A stretch of 64,000 bases of DNA from Hymenolepis diminuta. Its lineage: Eukaryota; Platyhelminthes; Cestoda; Cyclophyllidea; Hymenolepididae. The stretch is taken from NCBI GenBank assembly GCA_900708905.1, contig CAADRB010000022.1, positions 607,691 to 671,690 of the forward strand. The letters are read 5' to 3'. Below the pieces are notes generated by a model that searched no databases, was not told where the DNA came from, and worked only from the letters and a program-made list of their open reading frames with translations. The translations under genes and the position numbers were made by a program. Positions 24,301-32,702 of the stretch are shown piece by piece; within the stretch, counting starts at the first letter, position 1, and each line of letters starts with the position of its first letter.

Positions 24301-25993
24301 AGAAGTTAAAATCCTATTACGAAACTGGATACAATCGAGTATGACAGGTTTAACAATTCAGTCCTTATAAAACCAACAAATTGAAAAATCGATGAAACTG
24401 TTGAACTATTATTGAACTTCTAGAATATTTCTGTGAAATTCTCCCAAACGGCATATTCATCCATTCTGCAGATCTCCATCTGGCTGTAGTACTGCTAGGA
24501 TATTTGGTTAGATATCATCAGTGTGCACAGTTGGCTCTGACTCAGTGAGAGAGAAGAAGGCAGAACTTGTTATCCTGGCAGTACTGCAGCATGGAAGTCT
24601 TACTTTACAAGAGTAAGCAACTGAGAAAAATCGTATTCAGTTACTCCCATTCTTTTGACTTTGTGTTTAATCGGTTCGGCAATATGGCGATTTTTTGAGA
24701 TAGGGTTTTAGCCCGTCCCAGTTGTCATGGTTGGGAACTTAATGCTGGGGTATCCTAGAAGCAATAGAAAGCTCTACTTATGTGCCACAACAGAATATTG
24801 CGGAAGTTTTGGTTTATAGAAAAAGAAGTGGCTTAGAGATATTGACTCCATTTAATCTATCACTCTTATTATTTTTTGATTTGCATTACCTAGAAGATAA
24901 GATATTGGCGAACAAGGTTTTTATGAAAGAACCGGAAACGACAAAAGTCAATAGAAGAGAGAAGGTCTGGTTATGTAGTTATTTGGATGAGATAAACGTT
25001 CAAAGAAGAGTACAAATACAAGGTGCACCGACTCTGCAGGAGAGGTGTATCTCGGATGAGCACTAGAGGTTCATATTCGATGGTTAAAACTGAATTTACC
25101 GTATGATTATTAAGTGTGTTCTTCACACCGAACGGGGTCACAAACGTATCTTAGGTGGTTGACTATGCAAATTGTTATGTGGGTTAATAAGTCCTGGACG
25201 CCACCATAATGAATTCATTAAGGAAACAGGAAAATCCTGAAATTTTTGGCACTATGGGCTATACACGAAAAGTAGAAAGTGTACAACCTGAATCCAAAGA
25301 TCGGACTTTTATTATACTCTTGACGTCTACTTTTCACATTTACTCGATCCTCTTCCATTAATCCATGCTTTATCGTTCACAATGTTCACAATTAAAAAAA
25401 TACTAATTCATTGGTGTTTCATATCTGTGCATTTTCTTATTATTCCTATTTGTGATTCACGGTTACTTCTAATCTTTAACTTTTTAATCTTTTAGCTCAA
25501 TATTCTCACGAATTTTCGCAGAATCAGGAACTGTATCCCCACCGAAAACCCTATTGGAATTGGGAGGTTACACCTCTGCTAACATAGTTGCCATAGTCAC
25601 CAATGACTCAGCTAAATTTGGTGCAGGATGGCTGTCTATTCTTCGTCACGCACTGTTCAATGGAAAGTCTACTGAATTGCCCGTAATTCTATCACCGGCT
25701 GAAAGTTTGCATCAACTTCGAAAGATAAGAGTTACGCCACTCTCGTCCATCCTCGGATACGATTTGAAGATTGTCCTGACTGATCAAGACAGGGTAAGCG
25801 CTCTACGACAGACTTTACTGCTTCTTGTCAACCCAAATGCATCCTATATCTATGTCTCTTGCAGATCCCGGAACCAACGATAGCTGAGATTCGAAATATG
25901 GGCTTTATCGTTGTGAATAAGGAATTTATGATTCAATCCCTAATTAGTGGAAAGATGCTCGATCTGAAATATGCAACCGCATGGCGAAATTAG
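2312..25993 (+). CDS. TP53BP1: 53BP1 homologue, tandem Tudor plus tandem BRCT DNA-damage adaptor (39 exons)
   Basis: In animals 53BP1 is a nuclear adaptor that reads H4K20me2 through tandem Tudor domains and phosphorylated H2AX and p53 through tandem BRCT domains, steering double-strand-break repair. I joined 39 exons by GT-AG sites (one GC-AG). Every junction keeps phase and the total is 4350 nt, 1449 residues plus TAG. Order: acidic, Ser/Thr-rich N-terminus with SQ/TQ sites (1-284), small-exon array (285-753), Tudor (about 804-925), basic linker (953-1102), BRCT1 (about 1125-1270), BRCT2 (about 1310-1449). Human 53BP1 is longer, near 1970 residues, with the same domain order. The start is the only ATG in its frame, with an in-frame TAA upstream. 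Domain exons are very secure. Individual small exons are less certain, and exon 28 (13070-13100) is the weakest. The gene is an expanded locus with repeat-filled introns. Confidence 0.9.
3396..3611 (+). pseudogene. Zinc-finger-like open stretch inside intron 5
   Basis: Within intron 5 of the 53BP1 homologue a frame is open for about 70 codons without a start codon, closed by TGA upstream and TAG downstream. It contains HNCDFCGFIVDNRLLMHYTHQC, which has C-x2-C and H-x3-H spacing like a C2H2 zinc finger, with an extra Cys-x2-Cys-like end. A possible acceptor (ttttag at 3413-3418) is in the wrong phase for the flanking exons, so the host gene would be shifted by it. I read it as a remnant of another gene or element. 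A SINE copy follows it at 3895. Its parent is unknown. Confidence 0.35.
3895..3990 (+). repeat. tRNA-derived SINE copy, partial
   Basis: It shares the tRNA-like head and the following block with the better copies at 21289 and 39659. The order is AACGTGC, TGTCTGTCAAGTC, a degenerate B-box, then a GGGAATGACCAACC block. It lies in intron 5 of the 53BP1 homologue. The 3' part is not recognisable. Confidence 0.5.
7279..7460 (-). repeat. tRNA-derived SINE copy
   Basis: On the minus strand the copy starts with GCGCAGCGGTTACCGTG (A-box-like) and continues with a TTTGATTTCACGG B-box-like stretch and the CAGTGAACGATCATGG block. It ends near GAGCTTGGGAGT, the shared 3' end of the family. It lies in intron 11 of the 53BP1 homologue and is diverged. 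Confidence 0.6.
8098..8190 (+). repeat. tRNA-derived SINE copy, partial
   Basis: The stretch with TGTCTGTTAAGTCTCGAGATC and a following GGATGGCAAACGG block matches the head and middle of the SINE copies at 3895 and 21289. It takes up roughly a quarter of the 342-base intron 13 of the 53BP1 homologue. Confidence 0.45.
9850..10012 (+). repeat. tRNA-derived SINE copy, 3' part
   Basis: The strongest part is 9945-10012, with GAATGCTACTCCTTTGAATAAAATGAGTG and a GGGCTTGG end that match the same blocks of the copies at 39659, 42195 and 48568. An ATT/TTA simple repeat at 9893-9921 interrupts or adjoins its head. It ends only about 65 bases before the acceptor of exon 17. Confidence 0.5.
9893..9921. 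repeat. (TTA)n simple repeat
   Basis: A run of imperfect TTA/ATT trinucleotides lies in intron 16 of the 53BP1 homologue. Confidence 0.8.
13885..14065 (-). repeat. tRNA-derived SINE copy
   Basis: On the minus strand it has a good B-box (GGATTCGATTCTC), then GACGCGCAACTAGTGAACAGC, and the TTGCTACTCC block followed by CAATATGAGTG. These are the diagnostic blocks of the family. It lies in intron 28 of the 53BP1 homologue. Confidence 0.6.
14927..16905 (+). other. TP53BP1: 53BP1 homologue exons 29-33: tandem Tudor domain
   Basis: Exons are 14927-15078, 15202-15280, 15326-15413, 16582-16703 and 16749-16905. Exon 29 is an acidic linker (SIPSQEDKINEEVEEEEG). Exons 30-31 form Tudor 1 and align without gaps to human 53BP1. 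W811, F818, F835, D837 and S839 fall at the positions of the methyl-lysine cage residues W1495, Y1502, F1519, D1521 and Y1523. Exons 32-33 form Tudor 2, with a DYVVSGHV strand matching the human AGVVKGH region and an IHLSKLKKLLASE helix matching the human helix after RKWYKR. This is the part that would bind H4K20me2 on nucleosomes. The aspartate that recognises the dimethyl-ammonium is kept. One aromatic wall is replaced by serine. Confidence 0.92.
16015..16085 (+). repeat. tRNA-like head, possibly a SINE or tRNA relic
   Basis: A short stretch, GTTAGGTGTGCGAGGTCATCGACTCAAAGCC, resembles the A-box to B-box part of a tRNA-derived promoter. The rest of the SINE cannot be followed. It lies in the intron between Tudor 1 and Tudor 2. 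I do not see a foldable complete tRNA. Confidence 0.3.
16942..19483 (+). other. TP53BP1: 53BP1 homologue exons 34-35: basic linker (UDR/NLS-like)
   Basis: Exons are 16942-17166 and 19258-19483. They encode residues 953-1102, a Lys/Arg-rich and Ser-rich linker with clusters such as KRQTRRKKLRSGS and ALDKRRKVSKK. In human 53BP1 the equivalent place between Tudor and BRCT holds the ubiquitination-dependent recruitment motif, which reads H2AK15ub, and a nuclear localisation signal. Basic clusters fit a nuclear signal. I cannot align the ubiquitin-reading motif residue by residue, so that role is an inference from position. The intron between the two exons contains a decayed reverse-transcriptase fragment. 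Confidence 0.75.
18420..18890 (+). pseudogene. Ty3/Gypsy reverse-transcriptase fragment (broken)
   Basis: Two adjacent frames resemble Gypsy-type reverse transcriptase. The first has a CFAKLDLSGAYLQIEV block (motif A, aspartate kept) and then a THRGLYQ block. After a stop and a frame change, the second has AVYLDNIIVV (motif C) and FHLRPEKCQFLKSVKFFGFI. The catalytic YxDD box reads YLDN, so the second aspartate is lost. Sequence between the two blocks is shortened and frameshifted, so it cannot be active. It sits in intron 34 of the 53BP1 homologue in the same orientation as the host gene. No LTRs are visible. Confidence 0.8.
21289..21400 (+). repeat. tRNA-derived SINE copy, head
   Basis: This is one of the clearest tRNA-like heads. 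GTCGGTGGCGCAGC and TTAACGTGCTTGTCTGC form the A-box side, and TTTGATGCCC the degenerate B-box. They are followed by CTAGTGAACAGAATGGTGAACC, the shared middle block. It lies in intron 35 of the 53BP1 homologue, just upstream of BRCT1. Confidence 0.65.
21585..25993 (+). other. TP53BP1: 53BP1 homologue exons 36-39: tandem BRCT domains
   Basis: Exons are 21585-21762, 22830-23267, 25496-25793 and 25865-25993. BRCT1 starts near HWAFVLTTG, matching human GYAFLLTMA. It includes CRTVRYLQALATLGRVP and VHRVWILDAC, matching human CRTRKYFLCLASGIP and VSHVWVHDSC, with the hallmark tryptophan kept. BRCT2 includes IVAIVTNDSAKFGAGWLSI, KIVLTDQDR and FIVVNKEFMIQSLISG, matching human VVSQEWVIQCLIVG. There the hallmark tryptophan is phenylalanine. 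The protein ends shortly after BRCT2, as in human 53BP1. Exon 37 begins with an unusual hydrophobic run (IFILILIVSI) that may mark a slightly different real acceptor. In the family these domains bind phosphorylated H2AX, and p53 in vertebrates. Confidence 0.88.
24200..24470 (+). pseudogene. Ty3/Gypsy gag fragment (decayed)
   Basis: Across frameshifts and stops the segment reads like a Gypsy gag start. The recognisable pieces are FAKWFQKFEDTF, then KLDTIEYDRFNNSVL, then IDETVELLLNF, in different frames but in the expected order. It lies in intron 37 of the 53BP1 homologue, plus strand. Downstream sequence to about 25,300 may belong to the same insertion, but I could not recognise pol motifs there. 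Confidence 0.5.
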
Positions 25994-28831
25994 TAACCCG
26001 ATTTTTACTACTACGATTGTTTTATATATATAAACTAGCGTTGTACCCTCATTTGTATGTCAACAAAATCGATCCTTTTATATTTGCTAAATGCAATAAA
26101 GATCCATGATAGTGTTCGCCCCTATTACTCTATTATTTAATAAGCTTATCAAGAGGAAATGTTTCTTTAAACTTTATTCTAGACAAGGGAGAGGCTATGC
26201 TATTATGTGATATGGTAAATACTGTTACAGATTACTGATATAGTATGTTAGAAACATCATTCTAAGGTTGGGAAAAGGAAGCCATGGCTGAGGGCTACGA
26301 AAACAGTAATTAATTAACCAATCCCCTGGTTCATATGTTGCCTAATAAAGGTAGAAACAAAGTGAACTTTCTTATATTGAATGCAAAAAGGATTCACTTA
26401 GAAGGAAAGGTGGTAAAATTTTCAGAATTGTTGACTATTAATGTACCCAGAGAAGCTTAAAATTTACCGCGAAAGTTCTGCAAACAACCTTTTGAACACG
26501 GCCCAATTCGAAATGAAGTAAATCTATCCCATCTCTCTGGCCGAACGTTATGCTGGACTACTTAGTTCTCGGTCAGTATGAAAAAAGCATTCTGAATGTG
26601 GGTACGTTCGGATCTGGAACAGTCATATGTTCGGTTAAATGAACACAGGCTTTATCGAATGAGTTCCTATACATTATCTTGGCTGTCCTGTGAATGATAA
26701 AGGCCTAGCTGATTATGCTAAAAGACTTGATATCATGAAGGCTGATGATGAGCAGGCCGGTTTAAGATCGAAAGCACTTTCGAGCAAAGCTACCTGAAAC
26801 CTTCATCGTACAATTTCAGAAGCATAGGCTTAACCTCTGATAATGTCTGCATAAAAACGGCGATGCAATCGCTAAAATTATATTTAATTCCCAATTACCG
26901 GAATTGGGGAAATCTAGAGTTTCTCGTACAAAGAGCTGGCTTAGGCAGCTCAATTCAGATGTTAAAGAAGTGTTCAGTGAGAGTATCATTGGATGCAGAA
27001 CCCCAATAAGAAATCTATCCTACGCTTACTAGAGCACCAGCCACTAATGAAAGTGTGAGAAAAATGGAAATAGTCTGGATGAACTTTCGGTATCAGAGGT
27101 TGTTTGCAAACGTGTGAGGTGAGAAGACACAGACGAATAGACCATCACCAGAATGCAGACATTTCACTAACTAATCGAATTTCTTGCCAGTGGATGGATG
27201 CTACCGGCACTATGTGAAAAGAGAGCGGGAACGAAATCATTTGAAAGCGTGTCATCCGGAATTGCGACATATCAATGGGAAGGAATGAGTTAAAAAATAT
27301 GAAAGAAAATTAAAATGCAGACAACCTGACGACTTCAGAGTCCAGACGCACTAGGGCTTTGATTCTCGGCACACCACGAAAAATTTCTGACATCGCTTCT
27401 ATCATTCATTTTGTTTAGACGCTTTACGTGATTAAAAAAATGGAAAATTATTTTGTTTTGCCATTGATGATAGTAATAATAACAATATTATGTGTAATAA
27501 TCTAAATCAGTACAGAGATGACTGGGATGGCTCGCTTGTGCTAACTTACATTTGGAGAAAATCGTTTTTCAAACACCGAATCCTATGCCCGTAGTTTCCT
27601 AATTAGAGCGGTTAACTCTCCCTATTCTGACATTATTAGGTCCTCTGTACACATTGCTACAATGAGGAAACCGAGTCAGATATTTTCGGTGCACCCAAGC
27701 TCCATCCCTCGATTGTTGGATTTCGTCTCTTGCATCTGGACATGCAGGACCAACACTGAAATAACCTTTTGCTAACAAGGTAACCAATCATTTACCACAC
27801 ATCCAATTCTATTTTTCTTAAAAAATACTGTTTTTTGAGCTACGAGTCTTCTAGATTCAAGGCATTTAAGCTATGAACTGAACAAAGTATCATTACTCAG
27901 ATTGTCTGTGGTTCACTGTTTAGTGTCTGGGTAAAAATTATCGGTATGAATTTGGGACATTTTATTGCCTTCCACAAGCTGCTTGAGATAAGGATCTTCA
28001 ACCGGGGAATGTTTGGTTGTCGATGCCTGGAGTTGAACGATACGCTTGTAAGTCAATTTTTTAAAAAAACAGTATGGTTAAGAAATTAGGGCGGAAGTCA
28101 GTCTAAATCAGTAGGTAGATCTCGGCCTGGTGTCATAATCACTTGCACTTTTAAGATTGACTAGATTGTAGGCCGTCAAGCACGTTGCTACCATGGGATA
28201 ATGAGTAGACTAAGAGAACAACCCCACCAGCCAACAGAGAAGCCCTTTCTAACACGCAGACAAGCAAGCAGTGAATCATATGACCATCGATATACAAATT
28301 TGCTGCTAGAGATGGTGAAAGTAGTCATTGTGACATGATGATCTCACTCTAATATATCGGGGTCCACCTTCCTATCTTTCTTATTTTCATAGAGGCCACT
28401 GGGAACAGGTGTTCGGTTATTTGGCTCTTATTTACAAACTGGAAATAAATAACTGAATAGTTGTAAAAGTGACTAAAATCCTCCAGATGTGGAAGATGGT
28501 CAGTAAAGTATTGATGAATAATTCTAATCTTTTTAAATTTCGCCCCTCTATGGAAATGAGAAAAATATATAGCAGGATTGTTCCAGCAATTTTATTTTTC
28601 CCGAGGTTGAGTTCCTCTAAATGGTAAATGTTTCATTGCATTTTCAGGGCTGTATTCGCCGTGATTTATCATTGTCCTTCTCCTTGATGATTGCCACAGA
28701 TCGTCAAAGAGAACATTGTTCTCCTGAGTAATTAACTCCTGATTTGCCGAATCCAAATTTAACCCCGAAACTTGAAGATTAAAGCGAAAATAAGTGTCAC
28801 AGTGCAATTTATGCTTAAATATACTTAAAAA
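25994..28831. other. Intergenic, decayed repeats, no gene seen
   Basis: No convincing coding region is visible between the end of the 53BP1 homologue and the mariner element. The stretch 26,640-26,900 has protein-like residue strings (ADYAKRLDIMKADDEQAGL) broken by stops and is probably a retroelement remnant. The word GATATCATGAAGGC at 26,732 has a close match near 62,177. A block near 28,165 is repeated near 59,250. Confidence 0.45.
26095..26100 (+). terminator. Poly(A) signal AATAAA of the 53BP1 homologue
   Basis: A canonical AATAAA lies about 100 bases after the TAG stop at 25991-25993 and is the first one downstream. It supports this stop as the true end of the gene. Confidence 0.6.
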
Positions 28832-28890
28832 TGTGCTGAAAAGTCCCGGGCCTAACAAAGAAAACACTGTTTTTTGGTTCAAAATTAACT

Positions 28891-29142
28891 TTATTCATCA
28901 ACGTAATCTCCATCAAAAGCAACACAATCGTTCCAGCGCCGCTCTAACATTTCAATACCACTTTTGTAGAACAATTTATCTTTTGCCTCAAAATAGGCCT
29001 CAGTTTCAGCAATAACCTCTTCATTCGTGTGAAATTTCTTACCGGCGAGCATTTTTTTCAGGTCTGCGAACAGCCAGTAGTCCCTGGGAACCAAATCTGG
29101 CGAATACGGTGGATGTGGGAGCAATTCGAAGTTCAATTCATG
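28891..29142 (-). CDS. Mariner transposase, C-terminal part (partial, runs into gap)
   Basis: About 83 codons and a stop are visible before the N run. They include HPPYSPDLVPRDYWLFADLK, whose SPD aspartate is the third acidic residue of the mariner D,D34D catalytic triad, and end in WNDCVAFDGDYVDE. The ending is typical of the mariner group with GDYVDE tails. The usual family reading after SPDL is A-P-S-D-Y, whereas here it is V-P-R-D-Y, so this copy has diverged. The N-terminal DNA-binding region and the other two catalytic aspartates are inside the gap. Whether it is intact cannot be judged. Confidence 0.88.
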   Translation of the reverse strand, partial: HELNFELLPHPPYSPDLVPRDYWLFADLKKMLAGKKFHTNEEVIAETEAYFEAKDKLFYKSGIEMLERRWNDCVAFDGDYVDE

Positions 29143-30019
29143 NNNNNNNNNNNNNNNNNNNNNNNNNNNNNNNNNNNNNNNNNNNNNNNNNNNNNNNNNN
29201 NNNNNNNNNNNNNNNNNNNNNNNNNNNNNNNNNNNNNNNNNNNNNNNNNNNNNNNNNNNNNNNNNNNNNNNNNNNNNNNNNNNNNNNNNNNNNNNNNNNN
29301 NNNNNNNNNNNNNNNNNNNNNNNNNNNNNNNNNNNNNNNNNNNNNNNNNNNNNNNNNNNNNNNNNNNNNNNNNNNNNNNNNNNNNNNNNNNNNNNNNNNN
29401 NNNNNNNNNNNNNNNNNNNNNNNNNNNNNNNNNNNNNNNNNNNNNNNNNNNNNNNNNNNNNNNNNNNNNNNNNNNNNNNNNNNNNNNNNNNNNNNNNNNN
29501 NNNNNNNNNNNNNNNNNNNNNNNNNNNNNNNNNNNNNNNNNNNNNNNNNNNNNNNNNNNNNNNNNNNNNNNNNNNNNNNNNNNNNNNNNNNNNNNNNNNN
29601 NNNNNNNNNNNNNNNNNNNNNNNNNNNNNNNNNNNNNNNNNNNNNNNNNNNNNNNNNNNNNNNNNNNNNNNNNNNNNNNNNNNNNNNNNNNNNNNNNNNN
29701 NNNNNNNNNNNNNNNNNNNNNNNNNNNNNNNNNNNNNNNNNNNNNNNNNNNNNNNNNNNNNNNNNNNNNNNNNNNNNNNNNNNNNNNNNNNNNNNNNNNN
29801 NNNNNNNNNNNNNNNNNNNNNNNNNNNNNNNNNNNNNNNNNNNNNNNNNNNNNNNNNNNNNNNNNNNNNNNNNNNNNNNNNNNNNNNNNNNNNNNNNNNN
29901 NNNNNNNNNNNNNNNNNNNNNNNNNNNNNNNNNNNNNNNNNNNNNNNNNNNNNNNNNNNNNNNNNNNNNNNNNNNNNNNNNNNNNNNNNNNNNNNNNNNN
30001 NNNNNNNNNNNNNNNNNNN
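29143..30019. other. Assembly gap (877 N)
   Basis: A run of 877 undetermined bases lies inside the mariner transposase. Open frames called across it are artefacts. Confidence 0.99.
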
Positions 30020-30202
30020 TGATTCATTGTTTTGAAAATAGCAAAAGTAGCGTCACTCTTAGCACAATAACTCGCAAACTAATGAATAGAATATCATGAA
30101 ATTTGAACAGCTGTCCTTTGAATGTTAGTATTAACAGAAAAAAGGTGACTGCAATAAAACTAGCGCCATCTATGTGTTAGGCCCCGGGACTTTTTAGCCC
30201 AT

Positions 30203-32702
30203 GTTTTATTATGCCAGTATCTTGTTAGGACGAGATGTAGCCATTCTCTCCTTATCAAGATCGGCAGTTGTGCTTTTGCCTCGATTATTCCATTTGACAC
30301 ACGTTTTAATTTGCTTGATTTTCATTTCCTTCTTTGTTCATTAAGTTTAACCTGTGTGCTCTCGTTTCTGGTATTCACCTTAAGGCCCACTTTTGTGCAT
30401 TCGGTTTTCTTGAATAACGATTAAAACAATAAAGTCTAATCTTAGACGTTTGACGTTCAATCTCCTCCGATTTTGATTTCCATTTCCCCTGACGCCTGTT
30501 TCTTTTTCTAGGGATTAATTGCGATTTTGGTTAAGAGCAGGCAATCGGGTCTTTAAGACATCTAAAAAGACGATGGATACAATGATAGTTAGAAAGAGAA
30601 AGAAACCATGAGCGGAATGAAAGGCGGTTTATTTTCATCCTATTTTAAACCACTTAATGCATAATGCACATAATTTTGATAAATTTAATTTAATGCAAAA
30701 ATGTTATTAGCATGAATGCAAACACAAACTAAGTGTGTCTTTTCTTTAAACTATGCAAATACACATGCACAGCTAGAGTTGTTATTTGATTTAAACAAAG
30801 CTCCTGCCAAACTTTGAATTTCAAAATTTCCAGTCTTATTTGAGATGTTAAGAAGCAACTTCATACTAATCAGGAAATTATTATCAAGCAAAAATAAGAA
30901 ATATGATTTGATGAAACGATTGCAGTTTTTTCATTTGTCCAGTTAGTTGGGGACACATTTAAGAAACGAAAGGTAGAACAATAGCATTGGATCAAGGAAG
31001 AAAAACTCCACCCTAAAATTAATTTTAGATTAAATTCGAATTTAACTGAAGATACAAAACCACCACCTAATTTGAACACTACTTCACTTCAGTATGTTTC
31101 TATGAGAAAAAGTTATTTTGTAAAAATCATTTAAAAATCAAATGTAATCTTGAAAATATATTAAATACTGCCAAGAGGACGTCAAGCAAAACAATACATA
31201 TGTGGAGTCGGAATATTCACTTCTCTAAAATCAGATTATGAACATCATTTGAGCATATGATTTCTACTCCTATTTGACTGTCCTGACCTTATGACGGGTA
31301 CATTGATGACCATCGTTTTATTGACGCACTTCTGCTCGGCTTCCTTGAATATAGCTTATAGCCCACGTGCCTGGGAATGAAATCAAGCCGCGATTGCCAA
31401 TTTCAAGAACCTTTGCGGCTGTGCTATAATATCCGCTCCTCCATATTTTAAACAAAAGCAATATTTTTGCAAAGACGTCTACGGATACCATGACCTCCAT
31501 TTAGGACAATTCCTAATTGTCACGAAAACATTAATCAAACTGGGCCAAAAAATGTGGAGCTACCTTAACATATGGCATGCAGCAATTAAAGTACTTGAAG
31601 AAAAGACGGTTAATTTGAATTTGTCCATTTGATCAAAATGGTGAGTCACCGTACAGATTGCAAATACGAATTGAACAGGCTAAGATACGTCTCTAAATGT
31701 AAAATTTACCAGTGAAGTAGATGGTGAAATTTTAAGACTTCAATCTCATGAAGTTTTTACTTCGAAAAGTGTTGTAGTTATTCTTGCTAATCTGTAATAA
31801 TAACATTTTCTGATTTAAATGTGATTTGAAAAATTTAAATGGAGAAGCCAGATATTCATTGATTCAGTCGCACTAAGTGGAAAGTCAACCATTCTCTTTA
31901 AGTTTGGCTAACAGAGAGTGATGCAAAATTCGAGCTTCTCGCAAAGACAACTCCATGATACTACCACCATTCCTAAGATTAGTTTTGAAAAATGCTATCC
32001 AAATTTGGGTTTTTGTGAGTTATTTGCGTCTCCGAGAGAAATTTAGAAAAAAGTGATTATTTGATCGAAATCAACTCTTGGCATCTTGATTTAACGTTGT
32101 GAACCGCTATCATTTTTTCATCTTTCATTATTATATATGTGAAAACACATCAATTTCATATTACAACATACATGAAACGTACATTTGATGCAATATTTTA
32201 AATGAAAAAAAAAAACAGTTTGTGAAATTGAGGTAGCCCGATCAGTTGCCCATCATACTGATTTTAAAATCTAAACTAAGCCTTGTTATGATATAAGGTT
32301 GCGGTCCTAAGAATTTTGGAATCATGTATACAAATTTTGACATTTTACTAAAAGAAGGCGATGAATATTAAGATAACTTAGAGAAAGTTATACTTCTAAA
32401 GAAAACTTAGACAACTAAATGGTTCCAGCATTTAAATGCTTCTGAATTCATTGCATACTTCCTCTCGAACTTCGTGACCCTTTTAGTTAAGTATGAATGC
32501 TGTTTGTACACAAGTATCTAACGGTTTCCTCTAACAATGGAATCAAATTCAAACTAAATATTGTGTCAGATTCTCCTGAATAATTACAATTTTCTACAAA
32601 GCTTTTATTTACGTTATAAGTAAAGAAACCGCTAAGTGGATACATAGTACTATTTAAATGAGGTAAAAGATGGGAGAAATAATTTGCTGAAAAAGTACAG
32701 AG
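30203..32702. other. Intergenic, no gene seen
   Basis: This AT-rich stretch lies between the mariner element and the serine protease gene. I see no protein-like frame, no RNA gene and no clear repeat copy. Its right end presumably carries the protease promoter. Confidence 0.5.

Larger units (their letters stand above)
28832..30202 (-). mobile_element. Tc1/mariner-family transposon with inverted ends
   Basis: The left end (28832-28855) and the right end (about 30178-30202) are inverted copies. They share GCT-A/G-AAAAGTCCCGGG followed by CCTAAC and differ by a few substitutions and one base of length. Between them lies the 3' part of a minus-strand transposase and an 877-base run of N. If the gap length is right, the element is about 1.37 kb, close to a full mariner (about 1.3 kb). 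The missing centre suggests a high-copy repeat that the assembler could not resolve. I could not see a clear TA target duplication. In the family, transposition is by cut and paste at TA. Confidence 0.85.

Noticed and set aside
28891..30099. Long open frames on both strands across the N run
   Set aside because: They are open only because the undetermined bases hide stops. Only the 83 codons outside the gap are real sequence.
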